A DNA stretch of 64,000 nucleotides from Parietaria judaica (GCA_954871525.1 OX940869.1:17822001-17886000); one strand, 5' to 3'; positions 23,881 through 36,384 are shown, counted from the first letter of the stretch. Notes: generated by a model not told the origin, from the letters alone. Translations and numbers: made by a program.

Positions 23881-26800
23881 GGTCGGAGCTCTGGGCTTCG
23901 GATGGGGATCGGAGAGGCAGCGAGAAGAAGAGAGGGAAACCCTAGAATGCTCCAATTGAGAAGTGTACTCTGTGAACGCCAAAGGATTTTGCGACTCACT
24001 CTTCTAACTTCTTCTATTTTTGTTTTTTTACCCTATACTTTGTAATTTTTCTCTTTAGACCCTTCATTCGTAAATTTATACACTTGGGATTAAAATCCGG
24101 CTCGAAAAATTTGGGCACTTTTAAATCAAGTTTACTTCCTTACTGGTAACTCCATTATATATCTCTTCAAATGGTTCCCTCTTTATATACATAAACTTGA
24201 CCAGTACTGTCGCTTGTTCGTACACTGAATATATCTAATAATGCATTGTAATCCTAGCTAACAGTGTCACCTCCTTTTTAAAAATAAAAAAAAAATTGAG
24301 CAATTTGCATAGCTAATTCAAAAAAAATTGATTTTTTTTATACTTGTATGTAATAAATTACTACAATTGTTTTCAAATAATTATTTGGTACATGTTTTTG
24401 TTTTTTTATTTGAATTATTAAGAAATAGAAAACTAGTTTGGTACATTCTTTTCTGTTTTTAGAACAAATATATTTTTAAAATTCATAATATAAAGAATAA
24501 TTGCATACATAATAAATACTGCAAATCACATACAGTAATAAATGTACATAATAACCGTATGGATAATAACTTCACGTATCATCAATAAAAAGAGAGAGAA
24601 GAGATAAAATGAGATGAATTATTGCAAAAACACCTTAAACCCACTTTTCCAATTTGTTCATTAACTTTCATAATTATTGAAGATATTTTGTTGAAATCTT
24701 TCTTGAATAATTTATTAAACAACAAAGTCTTTTTTTTTTTTTTTTTTTACAGACAACAAAGTCCATTTATCTCCATTGTTTCCGCTTGAAAAGTGAAAAT
24801 CAAATTTGCCATGAACTACCAAACAAAGCCCTAGTTTCTAAATTTTTCTACTCTAAATCCAATTTTGTTTTGTATTTTCTTAAATTTTTATTTGATTTAA
24901 ATAGGACCTTTAGATCTTGCGATTCAACAACCCTAATTTAAAAAAAAAAAAAAAAAAACCTATAAAATGCCCAAAAACCACCTAAGGTTTAAGGAAATTG
25001 CCCATACTTTCAAACAATTCATTTATACTCATTTTAAAAATATATTGGACCATATTAACCTTGATTTTAATTATATTTTTGTATTTTCGTTTATTAATTA
25101 ATTATTAAATATTTTAATTTTGATTTTATATTTTCCTAAAATTATGGTTGAATTCTTCCCCTATTTATCAGATTTTCATTTAATTTATTACTTTGACCTA
25201 AAATTTCAAAATCTCCTCTTCCTCCTTCTCGTCTCCTCTCTCTCTCTCCTTCTCACTGATTCCTTCTCTCTCTCTCTCTCGACCACCATCGCCGGATTCG
25301 GGCGGAGAGCGCGGCGACCGTGGGCGCGGCGGCCGAGGAGGTTGGACGACAACAACCGACAAGAGTCGCGGCCCAAATCCACCGAAGACCCCACATCTCA
25401 ACTCATAGATCTGCGATTTAGGAATCACTGGCGGTGGCGAGGTCGCCGGCTACGGCGGAGGAGGGCGATGGACGCCCGTCGGCAGGTTTAGTGTTAAGAT
25501 ATTTGAATTTTAATATCGTTTGTGTTACGTGTTGAATACGTAAATGGAATTACATATTCAGGTCTTCAATATTCGTAATTAAATTTACAGATTTTTCGGT
25601 AATTTAATTTACAGTTTGAAATTGGTTTATATATTCACAAGATTCGTAAATATTTCGTAAACATATTTACGTTATTCGTAAATAAAATTACAATTTTTCA
25701 AAGCTGTTCATATATTTACAGTTTTATGACTACATCTTTCTTATACTTTCGTAAATATGTTTACAGTTTAATTTCGTAAATATTTCTATAGTTTAATGCA
25801 CGTAATATTGTTGTTGAAAATCATACGGAAGCTCATAAACAAGCACAGTGTCCAGATGTTCATCACGTTATTGAATTTTCGTAAATATAATTACAGTTTC
25901 ATAATCACGTAACTCGTTAGAATTTTGAATAATGGGGAGAAGATATTTGAAAATTATTAAGGGAGGATTTTTTTTTTCGAAATTTTGTTTTTAAAATTAA
26001 AATCGTAAAAATACTTATTAATAGGGAGAAAAAATTCGAGAATAAAAAAGGAAAGATAAAGATCAATCAGTTATTTACTTTGCTATATTTAAGGAAAAAT
26101 TATTTTTATTTTAATTTAATAAAAATTCGTTGGTGATTTTGATTTTGATTAGTTGGTCCATATTTCAATTAGTTGGTGATTTTGATTACCATAAATAGGT
26201 TTGGGCATTTTTTTTAAACCTATAGTCACAAATGGGCATTTGGCTCATTTACCCATTTTAAAATCATGTTTTAGAGCTATTGCAATATATATAAATCGTA
26301 TATACCGAATATCAAATTTAAATGACTAAAACCAAATATGCCGAAGAAACCAAAGACCTATGTATATTCGGTTGATGTATTCGATTATAATAAAATAAAC
26401 CAGATCGAAAACCGAATCTACCGCACATTACTAGAGTTTAGTATATAATTTTATATTTTATATTGCATAATGTATTAATTTGTACTTATATAATACTTGT
26501 CGTGTTTTTAGTTTCAAGTCTATATTATTTAGAGTTTTATAAGATATATTGTTTAATATTTATAATCAATTTTTATCACAACCAAATACCAAATATATTT
26601 CGTAAATGTGATTTCTATCTTTGCACATAGAGTATTGATTTTCTTTAAGAAACTTAAGCTAAATAGTCAACTTGATAGTTTAAAATTGACAAAATAGTCA
26701 ATGTTTAGTTAATATTTGTAAATAACCAATTAATTATTATAAAAATAACCATATTAACCAATGACAAAATAGCCAATGTTTGGCTATTTTATAAATAAAA

Positions 26801-26981
26801 ACATTAAATTTACTAAAATGCAATGTAAACATATGAATGTGACTATTCATTATAATTTCTCTTTTCTTTATAAAAAAAAATACCCGAATACAAAATTCAA
26901 TCTATTATCTATAAAAAAATAAAAATAAAAATACACCAAATACTTGATCAAAACTCCTATCATCAATTTAGACTGGCAATT
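23881..26981. other. AT-rich intergenic region upstream of eIF3m
   Basis: The first few hundred bases must hold the eIF3m promoter and 5' UTR. The rest is AT-rich with long A/T runs. A GC-rich island at 25290-25490 with (CT)n just before it stands out. It has a 123-aa plus-strand frame (25120-25491) rich in Arg that I do not recognise. From 25500 to 25940, words such as GTAAATA and TTTACAG recur every 20-40 bases. Related phrases (AAATGCCCA) occur near 24965 and 26205, so much of 24950-26270 may be one decayed mobile element. Confidence 0.4.
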
Positions 26982-26989
26982 GTAGAGGT
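26982..26989. other. hAT target site duplication GTAGAGGT, left copy
   Basis: The same 8 bases recur at 31416-31423, directly beyond the right terminus. An 8-bp duplication is diagnostic of hAT transposition. Confidence 0.92.
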
Positions 26990-27610
26990 TAGAGCTGCAT
27001 CTGGCGACGTCGCGACGGGTCGCGACCCAATCGCCAAAAGTCGCGACTGTTCCCGTCGCGACGCATCGCGACGCGTGCACTCGCGACGGCTCGCGATTTT
27101 GTCGCGACTCGCTGGCCGTTGTTTGCGGCAAATGTACCTGTTTTCTTGAAATGTTTATTTTTAGTACTTTTTACCCGAATTTAATTATCAAACTTTATTA
27201 ATTATTTCAAAATATTATTTAAGTATGTTAATTATTTAAAATTATTATCTCTAAGTTATTTTTTTCAAAATTAATATTTAAGTATGTTATAATTTATTAT
27301 TTTGTAACATAATAATAATCTTGTTTTTTATTGTTAATTTTTAATTTGTAACATATGTTAATAAATATTAGTTTGTAACATATTAATAATTTTAACAAAT
27401 TTCATTAACATATAAATAAATATGATAAGACGAGATATTAAAAAAAAAAAGTTGTATTATTCATTGTGAATATTACAATAAGGTGGAAGAAAGCTGTAAA
27501 TATTCAGTGTAAATATTACAAGATGCCTCACTAAAACCTCTCTTGTAAAACCCTCCTTAGGGACATAAAACCAAGAGAGGAAAGAGCACATCAGTGGCGG
27601 TTACATTGCG

Positions 27611-30600
27611 TCACTCGGGATACAAGGCGTTAAACCTTTCAGTCATTAGCTCCAGTTCGGTTTGGTCGGACCGTTCGGCAATCACCGGGTTGTGGTACAA
27701 CAAATCATTCAACACCACTATTTGCTCGACGTGTGTGTTGGTGGTTGTCGCCCTCCGGTCGTTTATGACGTACTGAGCCGTACTGAATGCGCTCTCCGAA
27801 GCAACGCTTGAAATGGGGATGGACAGTATATCCCTCGCCATTCTCGCCAATATCGGGAATCTGTCCCGTTGATTCTTCCACCACTTTATGACATCGAACT
27901 CGCCTGAATCGTCCTCGAACCGTAGGCCGTAGTATCGCTTAACTTCTGCCGGTGCGCCCTCCGGTATGTCCGCCCGTGGCGGTCCCGTGCTGGATTCCCC
28001 TGCTTCCCCGCGATCTATCCGTTGCCTGAGTCTCCGGCTAAACGCTAGTCCCGTCTTCGTTGGGCTCTCCATCACTGTCCTTTGCTCTTCCTGTGCGTTG
28101 AACTGTGGGAACCGGGCGTCGTATTCACTGTACAATGCAAAAAAGGCTTCGTTAACAACGTTAATATAATTCTGGTAATCCACCCCGATGTTTTCCCCGC
28201 AGGCTAACATCATTGCCCCCCAAGTAAACGAAAAACGGGGATCAAGTATAGCACCGAAGCAAAACGAAAACGGGGTGGATCCCAGTAAGTTTGGTATTTT
28301 GTAATCATCCCCGGAATAATGGGAGAAATAATAGGGTCATTTTCAAATTCTTTGAAAGCACACGTAATTTGGTAAAGACCCGAAAGACCGTGGTTTAAAG
28401 AGGGCCTTTTTTGGTTTGAAAAATTTAGCGTAATAGCGTAAAATGGTTTAAGAAATTGGGTAAATTTTTGGGCCGTTTCCCAATCCGCCTCCGTGATCCG
28501 GTTCTGTGGCTCGAGTTCCATCCCGAGGAAGTGGTCTAACGGCAGCCGCTGTCTACAAACAACTGAAACCATTAAATATGTAGAGTTCCAACGTGTATTA
28601 TTATCTAAACCAAACTTGTTAGCGCGGTGATTGTGGTCTTTACAAAACTTTCTCCACCTACCGGTGGTTTGAGGATGCCGGATCCAATCAACAATGCCGC
28701 GTATTTTATCAAGATGGTTAGCAATTTGATGTTCGCCGGTTCGTGCAATTAAATTTATTATGTGACAAGCACAACGTTGATGTAAAATATTTTTAAATGG
28801 CGAACCGGGCAAACTAGATTCCAAGATTAAAATCGCGGCGTTGTTGTTTGCGGCATTGTCTAAGGTAATGGAAATTACCCGGTTTTGTAAACCCCAATCA
28901 TTAAATAATGCAATTAATTTTTCGGCAATGTTTTGCCCAGTATGACGACCCTCGAATGGCGATAGGTTTAAAAGCCTTTGACATGGATTCCACTCGTCGT
29001 CTACGTAATGGGCGGTCAGACTCATATAGTCGTTTAAACTTGGACCGCTCCACAGGTCGGTGGTAAAAGCGACGTTTATGCTAGACATTTTAAAAAAATC
29101 GACCAAAAGGTTTTTTTGCATAGCATATGCGGTTTCCATGTCTTGGGTATAAGTTGTACGGGAAAACTGCTGGTACGTCGGATTAATCCTTTGCATATAT
29201 CGGGTATGGTTGGGATTTTCGACAAAACTCAGCGGCACGCCCGTAGAAATTATCCATTCGAGGGTCCATTTCCGTAAATTAACTGCAGAAAGGGCACTTA
29301 CCTGTGCTGTGTTTACCTCTTCGAGCTGCCCGGTCGGGAAGCATGCTCTTGCGTGTCTTTTCAAGTATCCGGTTCCGAGGTCACCCATCGCGTCTAGTAC
29401 TTTGCCGCATTTTTTGCACGTGGCGAGTTTGATGCGTTCGCCATTCTCCAACCGCCGATCTTCGTGGAAAAATTCCCACACTGGGGCCGTGTTTGGTCGT
29501 CCCCACGCCAGGGCCGAAGGAGTTGCGCTGTTAAAACAAAGGAATATTACATCGGATTAATAATAAATTAAGTATTACAAAAAATATTACATTTATTAGA
29601 TCTTAACATTAATCATATTAATTAAATTAAATTTCATATAGTTAATTAAAAGAGTTAACGAAATTAAAAATGGTATTTTCTATGTGTGGAAATCATTATC
29701 AAGCTCTTTTTGACGGAACTCCCCGAGGTTCCACGACCAGATCGACTGGAAAGGATGCTATGATCTCGCTTTAGGCCCAAGCTTTTCTAGACAGAACTCC
29801 CCGAGGTTCCCAGGCTAGCTTGGAGGAGATTGCAAAGCAAACCTTATTTAAAAACCAATCTTTCTAAGACACCGTATTCCATTAAGAACTTTATAATAAT
29901 CACCACACATACAAATTACCATTTTTAATCCCGTTAACTTATTAAATCTCAAGAAAATCGTTTCTGATGTGGAAGATCAGTCGAAACCGCAACCACAGAG
30001 CATACTAAGACTTTCAAGAGACGTGACAAATTAATTAATTAAACTAAAATAATTAAACTATAATATTTAAGGTTAAAAAATTAAACGAAATTAAATAATT
30101 AAGATAATATGATTAAATGATTATTAAATCTCAAGAAAATCGTTTCTGATGTGGAAGATCAGTCGGAACCGCAACCACAGAGCATACTAAGACTTTCAAG
30201 TGATTATTATTGAATAATTATTAATAATTAAAAACGGATTAATATTTATTAATTATTATTTATTAATTATTAATAATTAATTATTTCTAAGTACTAACTT
30301 ATTAATTAATAAATATTAATAATTAATGAAATAAACAAATGAATAAAGGTTATTACCCGGTTGAAGGACGTCGAGCACGTCGAGGACGGGCAACGGAGGC
30401 TTCACCGCTATCTTGATTGGAAGAACCGCGGTTGTAAACCCCAACATTTGATCCATGGATCGAGGGCGGCGTTTGAAAGTCGTCGGGATCGGCATCGTGG
30501 GGGCGTTGAGTTTGGTCGGGATCGGCATCTTCGGGACCTTGAGCTCTGTAATCGGCACCTTCCCGAAACATGAGATCGAAAAAAGGATCGTTATTTCCCC

Positions 30601-30874
30601 CCCTAGATTGAGCCACCGCGTCGACCAACTCTTGGGGCACACGGTCGGGATTGGCGTGGTGCTGGGCCACCGCCCGGACTAGACTAGGTCTTAGAGACCG
30701 TACTGTATCGTCGGGATAATCTGGATTGTGAGGGGAAGGGAATAGTTCTGCCGGTAGCCTAACGGGAATGTAGTCGTCGGGACAAGTATCCGATGTTCCC
30801 CCTTGTAGAAATTGGGGTTGCGAATTCCTGGCCGCCCTTCGACCCCCGGAACTACCGCCGCTTCTTCGAGACAT
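27611..30874 (-). pseudogene. hAT transposase (BED finger, dimerisation domain), frameshifted
   Basis: Exon 1 is 30874-30357 (172 codons, starts MSRRSGG, Pro/Asp/Gly-rich, probably disordered). A GT-AG intron of 829 bases follows, then exon 2 from 29527 to 27611. Exon 2 begins with a BED-type zinc finger (CKKC ... HARAC, just after VWEFFHED). An RNase-H-like catalytic region follows, with TTDLWS and LDNAANN. The reading frame ends at a stop at 28210, while the next phase continues with FGAILDPRF and the hAT C-terminal dimerisation block (WWKNQ...FPILA, SSVASESAFS). The two parts overlap, so one indel near 28270-28290 breaks the gene, between KYQTYWDP in the first frame and TPFSFCFG in the second. 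A sequencing error cannot be excluded. Confidence 0.88.
29941..30200. repeat. 78-bp direct repeat in the transposase intron
   Basis: The 78 bases at 29941-30018 recur at 30123-30200 with a single difference (TCGAAACC against TCGGAACC). The near-identity implies a recent duplication. The copies are separated by 104 bases of AT-rich sequence. Nearby, ACTCCCCGAGGTTCC also occurs twice (about 29721 and 29801). Confidence 0.93.
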
Positions 30875-31423
30875 ATTAATGAGAGAACTTTAGAAATTGA
30901 GAAATTTAGAACTTTGGAACTTTAGAGCTTGAGAGTGGAAAAAACTTAGAGAATTGAGAGAATTTGAGAGAGAGTTGAGAGATTGTTGGTGAAGAAATGA
31001 GGGAGGAAGAGGTGGTATTTATAGGGTTTGAGGAGAGAGTGGGGTGGGTGAATAATTATTGTGGTGGGTGAAGTGGGTGAATAATTGTGAGGGGAAAGTG
31101 GGTGAAAAAATAATTAAATTTGAAATTTTTGGGTTGAAATTCGAGTAAAGTGGGTAGGAATTGTGAAATTCGGGTAAATTTTTTGGGATTTACGCCCAAA
31201 ACAAACACAATTTTTCCACCCCCTCGGATCAGTGACGTGTCAGCTTGTGATTGGCCGAGAGCTTTTCACGCGGATCACGCCCACCTCGTCGCGATTCACG
31301 CCCCACGTCGCGACTGGTCGCGGTGATGACCCTTGGATCGCGACACATCGCGATTCACGCCCTACTCGTCGCGACGATCGCGACGTCCACAGTACGATCG
31401 CGAGTTTCAGCTCTAGTAGAGGT

Positions 31424-31810
31424 CTCGATGTATAGCAAAATCAAAAGTTGATTAGTCCTTTTCAGTTTGTTGATTTGTTTGAAAGTAACAATCAATTCAA
31501 TTCTTATTTCCTGCTTTGCCTTTGCCTCGAGTAGTTACTTCCAAACCTACCTTTATTTATTATATCTTTTCCATGAAATGTTACTTTCAAATTCACCTAT
31601 ATTTTCTCTCCATTTCCTCTTTTCCAGATTCTGAAAATTCCATTGCAAATATGCGAACCACTTTTTGGGTTTTGCAAAGAAAAAAAACCCGCAAACACGG
31701 AGATGCGATCTGCAAAGAGATACATAAGCACCGCATGCAGACCTCAAATACCTATGCGCATTTACAAGTTGGCATACAAATGCCTGTCAGTGTGGCCTGA
31801 CTCACTAGCT
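31424..31810. other. Spacer between hAT element and methylesterase-like gene
   Basis: This contains the probable 3' UTR of the minus-strand hydrolase gene. No separate gene was recognised. The hAT element has landed about 400 bases downstream of that gene's stop codon. Confidence 0.5.
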
Positions 31811-34128
31811 TCAAGCCGAGCCGATCATGGAGATCTCAACGAGCATCTTGTGCAGAGCCTGCGGCTTCGAGAAGAATGGAGAGTGATCGGCGCCTTTCAG
31901 CCGGAAGACTCGTTCCGGCGGGCTTGCATTTATCATTCTCTCCTGAAGCGCGATCGGTATTGCATTATCCTCTGCCGTCTGTACGTAAAACCGCCTCACC
32001 GACCCGTAATTTGTGTCTGAAAGTGAGAGCTTCTCCAATACAGGCATGAATGGTATCGGCCTCATTGATACCGATGCCAGTGCGATGTCCTTGAGCAACA
32101 AGATAATAAGAAAAATGAGGATGGTTATAATCGGTTCTTTCGAGTACTGTTATGAGATGTGAAATTATCAGCAAAATCATACCTTAGATGGGCTTTGGTT
32201 GAATAGAAGATCCTTGAGCATCGACTTATCGAGATCAATGGCGGTTGGAGGGTGATCATTTCCATTTGCATACAAAAAGATCTGAGCCCGTCGCATTAGA
32301 TCGTCCGAGCCAGCCTGCAATCTCCAGATAGAATCAACAAAAATAAGAAGAAACCCTTAACGAAGTATCGTATGAGATCACTGAAAATGGATATGGGAAG
32401 GGGACAACCTGTTGGGAGAACATATCGAGCGTGCTTTGTCCGCTTCTCAACATCGCCGCTGCAAGGAAAACCGCTTTGGAAACTTTGCTCGGGAATAGCT
32501 CCATAGCATGTGACACACATGAACCGCCAAAATCATGCCCCACTAAGATCACCTGCGCGACAAGACCGATAAGAATCACATAGGTTTCTCAATATTTTGA
32601 TGTCGGATCTAAACATAATAAGAGTATTCGCGTGTTCCCTCGTTAAGTTTAAAATTGATTGCACTCTGCCCCCTTAAGTTTCTTTTGTTTCATTTTCCCC
32701 CTTCACGTTATATCTGTTGCAGAAAGCCCTTTTTATACTATCAATTTATAAGCCGGTATGAAAGCAAAATCATCAATAATAATTTCAAACTTAACAATTC
32801 GAAAATGTTCATTTCCCCATACATTATTGACATTTTTCTCATCATAGCAACTAATAAGAATTTAATATCTCAATAGAAAATGAGTTTTCTACAACAAAGT
32901 AAAACGTGACGGGGGATAAACTCAACAAAACAAATGTAAGTGGGCAAAGTGCAACCGATGCCCAACCTGAGATGGAACGATGCCAATTACTCAAATAATA
33001 ATCCTAAGGAAAACCCAGTTGCCAAAAGATGAATTATATAAATAAATTAGCTTGGACCATCACAAATATGACAGATTATCCTGATTCCTTGTAACCCAAT
33101 ATGGCAATAAAAAGACTGAAATTCAAAGGCAGCGAGCAAAGACCTTTTCTCCATCGGCAAGACTTGCAAGAAACTCAGTGAGTGGCTTTGCGTATTGTGA
33201 GAGGCTGGTGATCCTATTCGAATCCGACGAATGAATTCCAGAGCCCGTCAAGTCGACGGCAGTAACTTTGAAACCACCTTCTTCCAGAAGCGCTATAGTT
33301 TTGTACCAACACCACGCACCAAATCCGCCTCCGTGAACAAGGACAAAATGCCTGCTTTCTAGATCATCCAGCTTTATATCCTGCCGAAAGAATGAACCAA
33401 CTCACGAAGTCAACGTTTAGAGAAACAGTAGTTACATTGCAAACTACTTTGCGCATCTCAAAGAGACGAAACTCGCAGCTTAATCGCTTACTCTCAGCTG
33501 CAATTGAGCTGAATACTAAACTCAAACAACCCTCTGCGTTTGACCGGAATCTACATCGAACCGAGAATTCACGTTTTTGCATTACCCAGAGCAGACATTT
33601 TAATAATCCTTAAGTAGATGCCTTCACAGTGGAGCTAACCCAGTAAAACACACCCAAATCTCATTAATTGTGGGAACCCACCAAATGGATCGACATTGAA
33701 AGCACCCTCACAAAGTGCCCATGTCGCCTAACTAAGCCACTCGCTTTGTGTTGATCGAAATCAGAAACCAGATGGTGAAGAAGAAGGGACCTGACCTGGT
33801 GGAGGAGCTGGTGGGGGTGGAGGAGGGGGTCGGTGAGGGAGCGCGCGCGGGAGCTGGAGCTGCGCGGCAGGGAGTTGGGGTTTGAGGAGCCCTTCTTGCC
33901 GGCGCCGGGGTACCGGAGGGACGCCGACCGGTCGAAGGGGCCGTTCTGCTGCCGGAAGAGGATCGCGGAGGCCACGGCGTCCTCCACCTTCTCCTTCCGC
34001 GCCGACCGGATCCGCGACCACCGGCTGCTCCCGGGCTCTGGCGCCGCCTGCGCCAGCCGCTTCGCCCCGGCGGCGGCGCCCTTCCTCTTCACCGGCCTCG
34101 GCGCGAGGCAGGCGCACAGGTTGCCCAT
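31811..34128 (-). CDS. MES11: Methylesterase-like alpha/beta hydrolase, MES11 type
   Basis: Exons in reading order: 34128-33796, 33380-33144, 32552-32409, 32314-32183, 32089-31811. All introns are GT-AG and phase 0, giving 374 aa. The basic, Ser-rich N-terminal ~111 residues match the extension of Arabidopsis MES11-type proteins. The hydrolase fold begins at HFVLVHGGGFGAWCWYK. The nucleophile elbow reads VGHDFGG (194-200), so Asp197 stands where esterases have Ser; acid Asp323 and His351 (GADH) are present. Active family members cleave methyl esters of hormones such as auxin, salicylate or jasmonate, but activity here is doubtful without the Ser. Relatives are labelled chloroplastic, yet the protein starts MGNLCACL, which looks like an N-myristoylation and palmitoylation signal. 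Confidence 0.94.
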
Positions 34129-34570
34129 TCACAGCTGCGCATGCATATACACATACATATGCATAAATGGTGTATGTATGTATGTGTGGAGAGAGAGAGA
34201 GAGAGAGAGTTGGTCTGAAGTCTGAACTACTCTGAAGCGTTGAGGAGAGGAGAGGACGGTTCACGCGAAGATTGAGAGAGAATGGGGTTTATATAATATA
34301 TATATATATATATATATATCTCAGTATATGTATATGTGATTAGGAGTGCAGTATAACTGTATAACTATAACGTCTGAGAGAGAGAAAAAGATGGTAGTGC
34401 ATCCATTTTTGTGAATTTCTTACACAAAGATATTTAATGAATTTTATAAAGTAATCTTATCAGCTTATGGTATAAGTATCTAATTTATTTTTTTATCAAC
34501 TCTGTATATGTTATCTATGCTATTATCGCGGTGTAAGTACCACTAGTTTTTCAAATGAGCCTAAATAAGT
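34129..34570. other. Upstream region of MES11-like gene with microsatellites
   Basis: (GA)n near 34188-34209 and (TA)n near 34294-34319 lie within 200 bases upstream of the MES11-like start codon, in its likely 5' UTR and promoter. No other feature was recognised. Confidence 0.5.
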
Positions 34571-36061
34571 TTATTTTCCTTTTTTAGCTGAAAAAATACC
34601 AATACTTTGAAATTTCAAGTCAAATGCCATGTGGCATCCAATTGAGTGTCACATGACTTGCCATTTTATTTAACTGCCACATGGATTGCCATTTGGCATT
34701 TTCTTTTTTAATTTAAAAAAATTAAAAGTTTTTAAATAAAAATAAAAAATTTATTTATATTTTCTTGTTTTTTTAAAGCCCAAAATTGGCATTTTTAATC
34801 TTAGAAATTAAAAATACCTGGATTGAAATACTAAAAATTCAAACTAACCATTCTTTTACCCAAATTAAAATATTCAGAATCTAAAAATACCAAAACTAAA
34901 TACCTAAAGTAAAATACCTAGATTAAAATACCCTAGTATTTTTTATTTTTTATTTTTGAATCTAAAATACCCAAATTAAAATAATCGGAATATATATGTG
35001 GGTATTTCAGATTCCGAAATATGGATTAAAACACGTATTTTTAAGCAAAATCCAAAAAATACAAAATATGTGGATATTTCAAGTTTCCGGAATATGGATT
35101 AAAACACGTATTTATTTTTACATGGAATCTTAAAATACCCGAATTAAATTATAAAAAATCTAAAAGTTCCCCGATTCTAGGTAAAAAAAAATGTGGTTAT
35201 TTTAATTCATATTTTAAAATTATGCGGATTATTTTTTTATTCCTTTTAGTTGCCCCTAAAATGAGAAAAATTAGTTACACTTTTTTTCTATAAATAAAAC
35301 TTCATTCTTCACTTTTTCACACAACTTTCTCCACGGCTTAAAATTCGCCCCCTCCTCCGGCCACCTTCGGCTCACACCACGTCGCCACCGAAGCTCGCCA
35401 GGAAGGCTCGAATTCGACCCAAGACTTGTCGAGAGGGACTAAGTCTCACCAGAAAGGTTGTCCTCGCCACGAAAGCTTGCCAGTAAGGGCCAATTCAGCC
35501 CCGAAATTTGCCCAGTGCGCCGCCATCACCCCAGAGCTTGCCAGAAAGCACAACATCGCCCCGGAGATCGCCAGAAAGCACAGTTTCGCATTGGAGCTTG
35601 TTGCAAGCTTTACTCTTGACGACCACCTCCATCAGAACTCTCCAGATCATCAAGATCACTCTCGCCTTCGATATTATCAAGTGACGCCATCCGCTGACGA
35701 TCTCACCCACGAGGAATCATACCCTCGCCAAGGACCCTAATCCTCGGATTTCATTAACCCCTTAACTATGTGATGACATGATCCTTCTTGATTACAAGTT
35801 GGTACGCAGTCAGCCTTGCTATAGTGACGTAGTGCGACATCAATCTTTTTTTTTTTTTTTGCAGGCCCTTCCCCGCCGCCGAGACGTCACCAAGGAAGAG
35901 AACACATCGGCAGGACAGCTCGTGCCTCGCTAGAGACGACGATTCGCCTTCAGCAAAGTCGTCAACCCTCGTTGACTCCACCTTTGACTGCCTATGCGAC
36001 CACATGGTCCAGCTCTGAACTCGAACCGTGGACCAGGTTCTACGTTAATTAAACTTTCCGC
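34571..36061 (+). mobile_element. Probable degenerate LTR (relative of the 42578-44047 solo LTR)
   Basis: A TATA-type word CTATAAATAAA (about 35289) is followed by a CT-rich leader. After it come GC-rich phrases and the sequence TTTTTTGCAGGCCCTTCCCC, resembling TTTTTTGCAGGTCCTCCCTC in the solo LTR at 42578. Both then share ACGATTCGCC, GTCAACCC(T/G)CGTTGACTC and CCGAACC(T/G)TGGA-type phrases. The right limit (about 36061) is set by that similarity; the left limit is uncertain. The 104-aa ORF at 35426-35740 lies inside and is not believed to be a gene. Confidence 0.4.
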
Positions 36062-36380
36062 AATAATAATAATAATAATAGAAGTTAAGGTTGGACCACT
36101 TCTTATTACTTATCCAATTATTTATTTCTGCAGTTTGACAGGGAAATGATCTACACACTATTTTTGTATGAGTAAATTGTTATTTCTAGCAAAAGAAAAT
36201 ATAATCATAAATAAGGAAAATTATTCTAAGTTGTTATTTCTAGCAAAAGAAAAAATGGTTATAAATGAGGCAAATTTTACAAGGCATATGAGGATCGGAG
36301 ATGTTAATAATAGTATCTGTGATAGCAAAATGGTGAAAGCTAAACATTACTTAAAATGAGTCTTTGGACTTGTTGTAGTT
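36062..36380. other. AT-rich spacer, nothing recognised
   Basis: Contains a short (AAT)n run at 36062-36080 and a repeated phrase TTGTTATTTCTAGCAAAAGAAAA (anchor CTAGCAAAAG, about 36187 and 36240). No gene was recognised. Confidence 0.4.
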
Positions 36381-36384
36381 GTAG

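Larger units (their letters stand above)
26990..31415 (-). mobile_element. Full-length hAT DNA transposon (4.4 kb)
   Basis: The termini are inverted (TAGAGCTG at 26990-26997, CAGCTCTA at 31408-31415) and flanked by a perfect 8-bp duplication GTAGAGGT. Next to both ends are clusters of TCGCGAC and close variants: eight TCGCGA cores at 27005-27115 and seven at 31285-31405. These are the kind of subterminal sites that hAT transposases bind. The single gene is a two-exon minus-strand transposase with a frameshift. Both ends and the duplication are perfect, so the insertion is not old. Mobility would need transposase from another copy. Confidence 0.95.

Noticed and set aside
23880..23982. Upstream in-frame ATG for eIF3m
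   Set aside because: Relatives start at MTT; the extra 34 residues are not family-like and probably belong to the 5' UTR.
33761..34264. 167-aa Arg/Pro-rich minus-strand ORF
   Set aside because: It is an alternative frame of the first exon of the MES11-like gene, whose true frame matches the known N-terminal extension.
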